A DNA stretch of 18,023 nt from assembly GCA_020722645.1 (NCBI GenBank), contig DYKL01000025.1, positions 1 through 18,023 of the forward strand, given 5' to 3'. Positions 7,571 through 14,861 of the stretch are shown here, in pieces (within the stretch, counting starts at the first letter, position 1; each line of letters starts with the position of its first letter). The DNA comes from Acetofilamentum sp. Its GTDB lineage: Bacteria > Bacteroidota > Bacteroidia > Bacteroidales > JAFGUD01. A program made the position numbers and the translations under genes. The notes below the pieces were generated by a model that made no database searches, had not been told where the DNA came from, and saw only the letters and a program-made list of their open reading frames with translations.

Positions 7571-8962
7571 TTGATATTTAATTCTATTGATTTTATAATA
7601 TTTTTCTGTATCGTTATCCCCGTTTATTTTGCACTAAAACAAAATCAAAAACGATATTTTATTTTATTTGCCAGCTACTTTTTTTATGGCTGGTGGAATC
7701 CTTATTACCTTGTTTTAATTTTTGCTTCTAGTTTTATTGATTATTACGCATCAAGAAAAATATTTTCTGCCGATTCACTAAAAAAAGAAAAATTTTGGCT
7801 GATTACAAGCGTTTTAGTGAATATTGGAATTCTTTTTACATTCAAATATGCCAATTTTTTTGCTCATTTGCTTTCAATCACATCAAAAGATAATACATTT
7901 ATAAATGTTTTGCTGCCTGTTGGGATTTCGTTTTATACTTTTCAAACAATGAGTTACACCATTGATGTTTTTAGAAAAAAAATCAAGCCCGAAAAAAGTA
8001 TAGTAAATTTTGCTTTGTATGTTGCATTTTTTCCGCAACTTGTTGCAGGTCCGATTGAAAGAGCCGAAAAAATTATTCCGCAATTAAAACAAAATAATGC
8101 ATTTGATAACGAGAGAATCGCAAAAGGATTATTTTTAATGATTGTCGGTTTTTTTCAAAAAGTTGTAATTGCCGATAATCTTGCTGTTTTTGTTGATATT
8201 GTTTACAATAACCCCGAAAATTATAAAGGACTGAGTATTGCTATCGCAACTTTGTTTTTCGCTTTTCAAATTTATAACGATTTTGCCGGATATACGAATA
8301 TTGCCAGAGGTGTTGCTTTAATGATGGGCATTAATCTGTCTGTAAATTTTAAACAGCCTTATTTGGCAGATTCGATAAAAAATTTCTGGCAAAGATGGCA
8401 TATTACTCTTTCTTCTTGGTTTAGAGATTACGTTTATATTAGTATGGGAGGTAATAAAAACAAATCTTTCAAGTGGATTTTTGTTATAATAATAACTTTT
8501 TCATTAAGCGGTTTATGGCACGGAGCAAAACTAACTTTTATCGTTTGGGGTGTCTTAAATGCTTTTTTATACTTATTGGAGCATTTTATCGAGAAATATT
8601 TAAAAATTAAAAATAAAAACAAAGTAGTTAAATTATTCAGAGTAATTTTTACTTTTATTCTGATAAATTTTTTGTGGATTTTTTTCAGAGCGGATTCTCT
8701 GCAAGATTCGACGATAATTCTTAAAAATTTGTTTGTATTTGATTTTAGTTTACCGTTTGACAGAAAATGGATGTTAATTTGCTTTTTATTAATCTCTCTA
8801 AATATAATTTTTGATGTTTTTGAATATAAAAAAATGGAGTTTCAGGAATGGATTTTTAAACAAAGAGATGTTGTGTTAATTTCTATAACTTATTTGTTGA
8901 TGCTTTTTATTTTTTTTATTGGTAACTGGCATTTAACTCCTTTTATATACTTTCAGTTTTAA
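7571..8962 (+). CDS. MBOAT-family membrane O-acyltransferase (AlgI/DltB-like)
   Basis: A 463-residue polytopic membrane enzyme that would transfer an acyl group, commonly acetyl, to an extracytoplasmic glycan. The TTG start at 7571 is supported because MIFNSIDFIIFF matches the conserved beginning of this family. Visible hallmarks are LLPVGISFYTFQTMSYTID (114-132), FFPQLVAGPIERA (153-165), NFWQRWHITLSSWFRDYVY (271-289) and LSGLWHGA (312-319) with the candidate catalytic His317; it ends with FIYFQF. Length is normal for bacterial AlgI-like proteins. It starts 10 bases after the lptC-like gene, so it is probably in the same transcript. No SGNH/AlgX-type partner follows, although such partners are usual; the next gene is on the opposite strand. 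The acyl acceptor is unknown. Confidence 0.92.
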   Translation: MIFNSIDFIIFFCIVIPVYFALKQNQKRYFILFASYFFYGWWNPYYLVLIFASSFIDYYASRKIFSADSLKKEKFWLITSVLVNIGILFTFKYANFFAHLLSITSKDNTFINVLLPVGISFYTFQTMSYTIDVFRKKIKPEKSIVNFALYVAFFPQLVAGPIERAEKIIPQLKQNNAFDNERIAKGLFLMIVGFFQKVVIADNLAVFVDIVYNNPENYKGLSIAIATLFFAFQIYNDFAGYTNIARGVALMMGINLSVNFKQPYLADSIKNFWQRWHITLSSWFRDYVYISMGGNKNKSFKWIFVIIITFSLSGLWHGAKLTFIVWGVLNAFLYLLEHFIEKYLKIKNKNKVVKLFRVIFTFILINFLWIFFRADSLQDSTIILKNLFVFDFSLPFDRKWMLICFLLISLNIIFDVFEYKKMEFQEWIFKQRDVVLISITYLLMLFIFFIGNWHLTPFIYFQF

Positions 8963-9103
8963 TGAGTCAATGTGCTAATTTTTTTACTTTGCTCATTAGT
9001 CATTCCTGTATAATATTTCAATTGATATACAATTTTAAATTAACGAACTGTCGAAGCGATTTCAAGCAAGTAATTATTGATATGTTAATGGAAAAATAGA
9101 ATA
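8963..9103. other. Convergent intergenic region with a weak inverted repeat
   Basis: These 141 bases separate the MBOAT gene from the FHA gene. TAATGAG (8960-8966, overlapping the MBOAT stop) pairs with CTCATTA (8992-8998), extended by CAA/TTG after a one-base bulge. The T-run is in the loop rather than after the stem, so a role as terminator is doubtful. Confidence 0.3.
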
Positions 9104-9571
9104 TTATTTTATCTTTTTTGATAATTTTGAAGTGTTTTTTACGAAATCTACAGTAGTTTGATATTCTTGCTTTTTTACAAGTTTAACTGCTTCTTCAACA
9201 TCAATTGATACAGTTGCAGATTTAAGAACAAGTTTTGTATTCCCGATTTGAATTGTATCTCCGTCAATAATTTTTTGAGGTTTGTCGGCTAATCTCTCTG
9301 TGTTGCCATTAATGTATGTGCCGTTCATACTTGGTTTGCCGCTATTGACATCTGAATTATCAGCAACATAATATTCGAAAAAATTATTTTCATTTAATCT
9401 GACAATTAAAACAGCGTGTCTTCTGCTAACATAGGTGTCTTCTAACGGAATTTCGGGAGTAAAATTTGGGGTAGCACGTCCAATAATATTTTTTCCGGTG
9501 TATATATCAAAAGTTTTATTTTCTGTGCCTTCGTTATGAGTAATTAACCAGCCTGCTAATTTTTTTTCCAT
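9104..9571 (-). CDS. Small FHA-domain protein
   Basis: A 155-residue cytoplasmic protein with one forkhead-associated domain, which typically binds phosphothreonine peptides. Characteristic residues are GR (31-32), SRRH (49-52) and NGTYING (83-89), so the phosphopeptide site looks complete. The C-terminal ~35 residues are a charged helix rich in lysine and valine without a recognised domain. It is the last gene of the ftsY-apbE-groES-like cluster, 13 bases after the GroES-like gene. No serine/threonine kinase is in the window, so its ligand is unknown. Confidence 0.9.
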   Translation of the reverse strand: MEKKLAGWLITHNEGTENKTFDIYTGKNIIGRATPNFTPEIPLEDTYVSRRHAVLIVRLNENNFFEYYVADNSDVNSGKPSMNGTYINGNTERLADKPQKIIDGDTIQIGNTKLVLKSATVSIDVEEAVKLVKKQEYQTTVDFVKNTSKLSKKIK

Positions 9572-9584
9572 TTTTAAAATTTTA

Positions 9585-9968
9585 TTATTCAGTCAATCCA
9601 TCATCTCTGATAAGCATTAAAATGCCTGAACTAGTAACAATTACGTAGTTTTCTTCGTTAAAAGCAATTTCGTAACTGCTGTTTTGCAAATATACAGCTA
9701 AATCACCAATTTTTGGCTGAATAGGGACAAATTTAACATCATCGGTTTTATCTTTCCATGGTTCATCAAATTCGGTGATAGAAGGGATAGGGTAACCCGG
9801 TCCGACTTTAACAACATAACCACTGTGAAGGTTTTCTTTTTGTTCAACCGAAGGAGGTAAATAAAGCCCTGTTTTAGTTCTGTCTTGTGGCGTTTTAGGT
9901 TTTATTAAAACCCTGTCTCCAATCATTATTATTTGGTCTAAATCTTTTTTATTAAGGTTTAATCTCAT
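9585..9968 (-). CDS. GroES-like co-chaperonin-fold protein
   Basis: A 127-residue protein of the Cpn10/GroES fold. IMIGDRVLIKP (14-24) matches the family's N-terminal strand, and TKTGLYLPPS (31-40) occupies the place of the mobile loop that docks on GroEL. SGYVVKVGPG (49-58), PKIGDLAVYL (85-94) and YVIVTSSGILMLI (108-120) follow the family order. It is longer than canonical GroES (about 97 residues) because of an N-terminal extension and an insertion at ~59-84 containing EFDEPWKDK. No groEL follows, so this is probably a paralogue rather than the main co-chaperonin. Its start codon directly abuts the apbE stop codon, showing tight coupling. Confidence 0.88.
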   Translation of the reverse strand: MRLNLNKKDLDQIIMIGDRVLIKPKTPQDRTKTGLYLPPSVEQKENLHSGYVVKVGPGYPIPSITEFDEPWKDKTDDVKFVPIQPKIGDLAVYLQNSSYEIAFNEENYVIVTSSGILMLIRDDGLTE

Positions 9969-10964
9969 TTATTCTATAATATATTTTTTAAAACCTGGTG
10001 TTATTATAAATTTATAATTTCCTTTGTAATCGAAATAAATAAAAAATGCTTCAATTTTATCATTTTTTTCAACAATATCCATTGCTTTTTCCAAGCCCGA
10101 AACTAAACAGGCTGTAGCATATCCGTCAGCAGTCATACAATCGTCAGCCATAATTGTAACGCTAACGAGACTGTCTTTTGCAGGGTGCCCGGTTTTTGGG
10201 TTAATTGTATGAGTGTATTTTACACCATCTTCAATAAAAAATCTGCGATAGTTTCCTGATGTTGCAAGTGCCTTTTTTTCATCTTTGAACCCGACAATCA
10301 GTTCTACTTGTCTGTCTTGAATGTCCGAATCTTCGATAGGTTTTTCTATTCCGATTCTCCATTCATCACCAAATTCGTTATGCCCCTTACAAACAACTTC
10401 ACCGCCGATTTCAATCATGTAGTTAGCTATCCCTAATCTCTCGAAAAAATCGGCTACATAATCAACAGAATAGCCTTGTGCAAGCGCATTCATATCTATT
10501 TTGATTCCGTCATTTTCTTTTACTAATTTATTTCCGACAATAGAAACTTTTTTATATCCTACAAACTGAAGTAAACTATCAACAACCGAATCGTTTATAT
10601 TACCTTTTTTTTCAGAGCCAAAACCGTATAATTGAACAAGAGGACCTACGGTTATGTCGAACAATCCATCTGATGCTTCTGAAATTTCAACTGCTTTATT
10701 GAAAACTGTTATAAAATGGTGGTCTAATGTTAAATCTTGCTCGTTATTGTTGATTCTGTATAAAATGGCTTTTGGGTTGTAGTTCGAAACTGATAAATCA
10801 ATTTCGTTAAGAATTGAATCAACTTCAGTTTTTATTACTTTGTCTTTGTTGTAAACAATGTGATAGGTTGTTCCCTGGGCTTCACCGGCAATTTTGTTAA
10901 AAACCACATCTTTGCAAGATGCAAAGGAGATAACGATTATCGAAAGTAGGATTATTTTTTTCAT
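9969..10964 (-). CDS. apbE: ApbE-type FAD:protein FMN transferase, lipoprotein
   Basis: Predicted flavin transferase that attaches FMN from FAD to a threonine of exported or membrane proteins such as Nqr/Rnf subunits. The protein has 331 residues. The N-terminus MKKIILLSIIVISFASC carries a lipobox with Cys17, so it should be anchored on the periplasmic side. Family motifs in order are EAQGTTYHIVY (28-38), FDITVGPLVQLYGFG (102-116), KIDMNALAQGYSVD (155-168), IEIGGEVVCKG (184-194), TSGNYRRF (235-242), THTINPKTGHP (251-261) and TADGYATA (278-285). It lies 14 bases after ftsY and directly abuts the GroES-like gene. No Nqr or Rnf genes are in the window, so its target must be encoded elsewhere. 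Confidence 0.94.
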   Translation of the reverse strand: MKKIILLSIIVISFASCKDVVFNKIAGEAQGTTYHIVYNKDKVIKTEVDSILNEIDLSVSNYNPKAILYRINNNEQDLTLDHHFITVFNKAVEISEASDGLFDITVGPLVQLYGFGSEKKGNINDSVVDSLLQFVGYKKVSIVGNKLVKENDGIKIDMNALAQGYSVDYVADFFERLGIANYMIEIGGEVVCKGHNEFGDEWRIGIEKPIEDSDIQDRQVELIVGFKDEKKALATSGNYRRFFIEDGVKYTHTINPKTGHPAKDSLVSVTIMADDCMTADGYATACLVSGLEKAMDIVEKNDKIEAFFIYFDYKGNYKFIITPGFKKYIIE

Positions 10965-10978
10965 TTTATGATAATTTA

Positions 10979-11935
10979 TTATTTGTTTTTAGAAAATAAA
11001 GATTCAACGAATAAATGTTTGTCAAAAATCTGTAAGTCGTCTATTTTTTCACCGACACCAATATATTTTACAGGAATTTTAAATTCTGCTGAAATACCTA
11101 TTACAACACCACCTTTTGCCGTTCCGTCAAGTTTAGTTAAAGCAAGTGCAGAGACATTTGTTGCATTTGTAAATTGTTTAGCTTGTTCAAAAGCATTTTG
11201 ACCTGTTGAAGCATCTAAAACCAAAAGAACTTCGTTTGGAGCATCGGGAATTACTTTTTGTATAGAACGATGAATTTTGGTTAATTCGTTCATCAGGTTA
11301 ATTTTATTATGCAATCTTCCGGCAGTATCAATAATGACAATATCAAATTTTTCTGCTACGGCTTTTTTTACTGTATCGTAAGCTACGGCAGCAGGGTCAG
11401 CTCCCATTTGCTGTTTTACTAATGGTACTCCAACTCTTTTAGACCAGATTTCAATCTGTTCGATTGCAGCTGCTCTGAATGTGTCTCCTGCACCGAGAAT
11501 AACTTTTTTCCCTGAACTTAAAAATTTGTGAGCTAATTTGCCGATTGTTGTTGTTTTTCCAACGCCATTAACTCCAACAACGAGAATTATGTATGGTAAA
11601 CCTGATTTTGTCTGATAATCAACATCAAAATTTGTTGCAGGATTTTCATCTAATAAAGCTTCAATTTCTTCTATCAGAATTCTGTTTAATTCATTAGTAT
11701 TCAGATATTTGTCTTTTTCGACTCTTTTTTCTATTCTTTCAATAATTTTGACGGTCGTATCAATTCCGACATCAGAATAAATTAAAGTCTCTTCCAACTC
11801 GTCCAAAACTTCTACATCAACTTTTGATTTTCCGGCAATTGAGCGGGAAAATTTTTTAAAAAAATTCTCTTTGGTTTTAGATAAGCCTTCTTCGAGTTTT
11901 TCTTTTTTGTTTTTTGAAAATATATTAAAAGCCAT
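10979..11935 (-). CDS. ftsY: Signal recognition particle receptor FtsY
   Basis: SRP receptor GTPase that targets nascent membrane proteins to the translocon at the inner membrane. It has 318 residues, with a short basic N-terminal region instead of the long acidic A domain of E. coli FtsY. The four-helix N domain spans ~20-100. The G domain shows GVNGVGKTTT (121-130), DTFRAAA (151-157), DTAGR (203-207), TKLDGTAKGG (267-276) and GVGE (293-296). All GTPase motifs are intact. It is the first gene of a tight minus-strand cluster with apbE, the GroES-like and the FHA genes. Confidence 0.97.
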   Translation of the reverse strand: MAFNIFSKNKKEKLEEGLSKTKENFFKKFSRSIAGKSKVDVEVLDELEETLIYSDVGIDTTVKIIERIEKRVEKDKYLNTNELNRILIEEIEALLDENPATNFDVDYQTKSGLPYIILVVGVNGVGKTTTIGKLAHKFLSSGKKVILGAGDTFRAAAIEQIEIWSKRVGVPLVKQQMGADPAAVAYDTVKKAVAEKFDIVIIDTAGRLHNKINLMNELTKIHRSIQKVIPDAPNEVLLVLDASTGQNAFEQAKQFTNATNVSALALTKLDGTAKGGVVIGISAEFKIPVKYIGVGEKIDDLQIFDKHLFVESLFSKNK

Positions 11936-11951
11936 TATTCAATTTTTTTTA

Positions 11952-11959
11952 CAAAAGTA
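11952..11959 (-). promoter_or_regulatory. Candidate -7 element upstream of ftsY
   Basis: On the minus strand this is TACTTTTG, a full match to TAnnTTTG, centred about 20 bases before the ftsY start. No clear TTG lies at the usual upstream spacing, only a T-rich tract. Moderate to weak. Confidence 0.4.
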
Positions 11960-12193
11960 ATATAAAAAACAATAAAAAATAAAATAATAACAGATTTAGT
12001 TCATAATAAAAATCTTGAATTGTAAGAACGTTAAATTGATATATGACGATGCTATGTTGCTGATTGTGAGTGGTTTGCGAAAGTTGTGTTTTTGTTTGAT
12101 ATATTGGCTATCAATAAAATAGACATTTATCTATGTTTTTAAACCAAATTCACTTTTTGATATAAATATTTTGCGCAAATAACTGAAAAACAA
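11960..12193. other. Intergenic region between the glycosyltransferase gene and ftsY
   Basis: Both flanking genes are on the minus strand. Beyond the ftsY -7 candidate I see no gene. A 5-bp inverted repeat (ATAGA at 12119-12123, TCTAT at 12130-12134) is too weak to call a terminator. Confidence 0.3.
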
Positions 12194-14161
12194 TCATTTT
12201 ACTTTACGCCCCAAGAATTTGAAACCTTTAATAAATATGAAAAAATCTGTTGATACGCTATAATTTTTAGCATAAGATACATTCAAATCATTTTTTAAAT
12301 TATCTGCAAATTTTATGTTTTTCTTGATAGAATCTAAAGGCGATAAAACGCCTTTTTTGATATTAGGTAAATTGTTTGTAACAGAAACTTGTGTGTCTGA
12401 AAAACCTATCCAGCTATATTTGCCTATTAAGACTAAAAATATGTTTTTTAAAAGTCCGAATTTTTGTTTAACAAATAAAATAACTAACGGATAAAATAAG
12501 AGCAATAAAAATGCCGAAATCTTGTCGAATAATGATTTAAGTCTCTGATTATTTGATTTTGTGATTGTGTTTAAATCAAGCGTATATAAGTCGCCGGCAG
12601 TATTTATAGAATTGCTGCCTATAATTGATATACTGTTTTCGGGGGCAATTTTGACACTTATATTATAAATAGAAAGTATCAGCATTTTACTTATAATTTT
12701 TTCGGCAGACATATTTTTTGCACAAAAAACTACTTCGTCAATCTTATATATTTTTATGACATCTTCTATTTGGTCAATATCACCTATTTGATTTGCTTCT
12801 TTTTTTGAGTACGGACTGATATTACCAATAATTTTTATATGGCTGCTAACCTGTTCAATAATTGATTTGACTCTTTCTGACTCATAAATATCTCCTACGA
12901 TGATTATTCTGTTTTCTTTTTTTGAAAAAATGCTGAACTTGGTGTGTTTTCTGAATAAATGCAATAAAAATCTCAAAATTAACATCATAATTATTGCATA
13001 AGAACTGCCAATCAATATTAACGCTCTTGAAAATCTGAATTTAACATCAATTAGTGCGTAAAATATCAAAATCACAATAGTTCCGATAATTATACCCGTA
13101 AAAATGTTTTTAATTTTAACAGGATTATCATACGAACCTGAATAAAAAGATGAAACAAGCCAAATAAGTATGTATGCCGCAATAATGAGCCAAATAAAAT
13201 CAGGGTAGTAATTAGTATCATGGAATTTCAGTTTTTCCCATAATGGGACAAAAAAGAAGAAACCGGCAAAAATTGTTAAACTGTCTAAAACCGGCAAATA
13301 CATATTGTTCCACATTCTTTTGAAAACAGATAAAGTAGCTCTGAAAATAATTGCCATTTTGATCAAAAACATAAAAAGTCCGGCTTTCTTTTTTGCAAAA
13401 TGTTTTTTAGCAAATATTATCATTGCATTGTAGAAGACATAAACATAATTTAAACTACCTTTTTTTGTGCTTTCACCTTTGTAATGAACAATAGTGGTAT
13501 CTGCGAAATAATAATTGTCGTATCCTGCTTTGAGTATTCTGAAAGATAAATCAATGTCTTCGCCGTACATAAAAAAATCTTCGTCCAAAAGACCAATTTT
13601 GTCAAATACTGTTTTGCGAATCGTCATAAAAGCGCCCGATAAAATTTCAACTTTGTTGTTTTCGTTTTGTTTTAAATGTCCCAGATAGTATTTTGCAAAT
13701 TTTTTTGACTTAGGAAAAATTGAAGTTAGTCCAAACATTTTGTAAAAAGCAACATCAGGGTAGGGGATTCCTCTTTTTGATTCAGGCAGAAATTTACCTT
13801 TTCCGTCAATCATTTTAACTCCCAGTCCACCTGCATTTGGAGTTTTGTCCATAAACTCAATTATTTTGTCAAAAGTTGTTTCTTCGACTATTGTATCGGG
13901 ATTCAGTAATAAAATATATTCACCTGTTGATTTTCTGATAGCTTGATTATTTGCTTTTGAAAATCCTAGATTTTCTTTATTTGAAATAAGTTTAACTTCC
14001 GGAAACGTTTCTTCAACCATCTGAACAGAGCCATCAACTGAGTTGTTGTCAACAACCCATACTTCAGTCTGAATATTTTTTATTGCTTTATAAACAGACA
14101 TTAAGCACTGCTGTAAAAAATACTTTACGTTATAATTTACTATTACAATTGATAATTTCAT
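12194..14161 (-). CDS. Family 2 glycosyltransferase fused to a core-deleted polyprenyl glycosylphosphotransferase-like region
   Basis: A 655-residue membrane protein. The ATG at 14161 gives the family's usual start MKLSIVIVNYNVKYFL; an ATG nine codons upstream is less likely. Residues 1-~260 are a GT-A glycosyltransferase of the WbbL/rhamnosyltransferase type: VVDNNSVDGS (36-45), ENLGFSKANNQA (63-74), LLLNPDT (84-90) at the metal/nucleotide site, and MYGEDIDLSFR (198-208). Membrane helices follow at about 290-400. FRFSRALILIG (376-386) resembles the segment before the Rossmann domain of WcaJ/WbaP-type sugar-phosphate transferases. RIIIVGD (418-424) starts a Rossmann-like domain to ~515. Residues 539-610 (QRLKSLFDKISAF, a hydrophobic helix, LIGKYSWIGFSD, KKGVLSP) look like the two ends of the sugar-transferase domain, KRxFD and GxMSLVGPRP/KPGITG, with the catalytic middle missing. 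It probably builds surface glycan; substrates are unknown. Confidence 0.88.
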   Translation of the reverse strand: MKLSIVIVNYNVKYFLQQCLMSVYKAIKNIQTEVWVVDNNSVDGSVQMVEETFPEVKLISNKENLGFSKANNQAIRKSTGEYILLLNPDTIVEETTFDKIIEFMDKTPNAGGLGVKMIDGKGKFLPESKRGIPYPDVAFYKMFGLTSIFPKSKKFAKYYLGHLKQNENNKVEILSGAFMTIRKTVFDKIGLLDEDFFMYGEDIDLSFRILKAGYDNYYFADTTIVHYKGESTKKGSLNYVYVFYNAMIIFAKKHFAKKKAGLFMFLIKMAIIFRATLSVFKRMWNNMYLPVLDSLTIFAGFFFFVPLWEKLKFHDTNYYPDFIWLIIAAYILIWLVSSFYSGSYDNPVKIKNIFTGIIIGTIVILIFYALIDVKFRFSRALILIGSSYAIIMMLILRFLLHLFRKHTKFSIFSKKENRIIIVGDIYESERVKSIIEQVSSHIKIIGNISPYSKKEANQIGDIDQIEDVIKIYKIDEVVFCAKNMSAEKIISKMLILSIYNISVKIAPENSISIIGSNSINTAGDLYTLDLNTITKSNNQRLKSLFDKISAFLLLLFYPLVILFVKQKFGLLKNIFLVLIGKYSWIGFSDTQVSVTNNLPNIKKGVLSPLDSIKKNIKFADNLKNDLNVSYAKNYSVSTDFFIFIKGFKFLGRKVK

Positions 14162-14220
14162 CTTTTTAGCTGTCCTTTTATAATTCAAAAGTCTTAATAA
14201 ATGTAAAAGCTTTAAATATC

Positions 14221-14363
14221 ACCTTAAATCCGTATGTCTATACTTATATATCTGAAATTCAGTCAGGTGAAAACACCTGACTGGTGCAAACTGCATGTTG
14301 CAGGTGCCTGTACTGTAAGTATCTACCTGCAACTACTTACGAAAAGACTTGCGGATTTAAGGT
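14221..14363. repeat. 143-bp inverted-repeat (MITE- or REP-like) element, full copy B
   Basis: The ends are inverted repeats: ACCTTAAATCCG at 14221-14232 is the exact reverse complement of 14352-14363, and similarity continues inward to 18 of 21 positions. Inside are two hairpins: CAGTCAGGTG/CACCTGACTG (14260-14283, AAAA loop) and GTTGCAGGT/ACCTGCAAC (14297-14305 with 14325-14333). The right 79 bases match the start of the window at 1-66. ATC directly flanks both ends and could be a 3-bp target duplication, but that is short enough to be chance. No coding capacity. It lies 59 bases upstream of the glycosyltransferase start. Confidence 0.75.
14260..14283. repeat. Perfect 10-bp hairpin in the inverted-repeat element
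   Basis: Arms CAGTCAGGTG (14260-14269) and CACCTGACTG (14274-14283) enclose AAAA. Neither side has a T-run of the terminator kind, so this is more likely a structural part of the repeat than a terminator. Confidence 0.7.
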
Positions 14364-14483
14364 ATCATATAAAATTTCACAAAAGTAATTTTTTTATTAA
14401 AAAGTCAAATATTAACTTTGCCAAAAAAAGCAAATATATGTGAATGAGTTATAACGCTAAAAGTTAAAAGTTCATAAAGTAAT

Positions 14484-14755
14484 GGATTTTGTTGTTTTTT
14501 TGTTCAAGGTGAGGATACCGTTGAAGGTGAGGACACCTTCAATGGCGATAACACCGTTGTAGGTGATGACACCTTTAAGTGCGATAGGATTTTGTTGTTT
14601 TTTTTTCAAGGTGAGCATACCGTTGAAGGTGAGGACACCTTCAATGGCGATAACACCGTTGTAGGTGATGACACCTTTAAGTGCGATAGGATTTTGTTGT
14701 TTTTTTGTTCAAGGTGAGGATACCGTTGAAGGTGAGGACACATTGAAGGTCGATA
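14484..14755. repeat. Tandem array of a ~103-bp unit (about 2.6 copies) with nested ~18-bp subrepeats
   Basis: Unit 1 is 14484-14586 (103 bp) and unit 2 is 14587-14688 (102 bp); they differ by two substitutions and one base of a T-run. Unit 3 starts at 14689, is identical to unit 1 to about 14742, and then degenerates to 14755. Each unit begins GGATTTTGTTG plus a T-run. It then has four to five GGTG/CACC-containing subrepeats of 17-19 bases, the clearest being AAGGTGAGGACACCTTC. The subrepeat lengths are not multiples of three throughout, so this is not a coding repeat. Confidence 0.9.
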
Positions 14756-14861
14756 AGTATTAACTTATTTAAAACTTTCTGGTTGCAAATTAGGATTGTT
14801 GATGAACTTTAATGTACTTAGATTGATAGACGGTCTAAAAAGATTAGTCAACAAACTATAA

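Noticed and set aside
8960..8998. Rho-independent terminator between the MBOAT and FHA genes
   Set aside because: The stem is AT-rich and bulged, and no T-run follows it on either strand; the T-run is inside the loop.
10968..11201. Open frame of 77 codons on the plus strand
   Set aside because: It is antisense to the conserved C-terminal part of ftsY and has no family resemblance.
14162..14188. Upstream ATG for the glycosyltransferase fusion
   Set aside because: It adds nine residues before MKLSIVIVNYN, which is the normal start of this glycosyltransferase type.
1..14363. Composite mobile element bounded by the two direct copies of the repeat
   Set aside because: The 14 kb between them carries ordinary chromosomal genes (coaX, lptC, ftsY) and no mobility genes; dispersed repeats explain it better.
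14221..14363. Integron attC site
   Set aside because: It has paired inverted structure, but no GTTRRRY core site at either end and no integrase or cassette arrangement.
14234..14443. Open frame of 69 codons on the plus strand
   Set aside because: It lies almost wholly in the inverted-repeat element, reads through both hairpins and has no recognisable protein features.
14484..14755. CRISPR array
   Set aside because: The units are contiguous and about 103 bp, with no constant-repeat/variable-spacer pattern and no cas genes.
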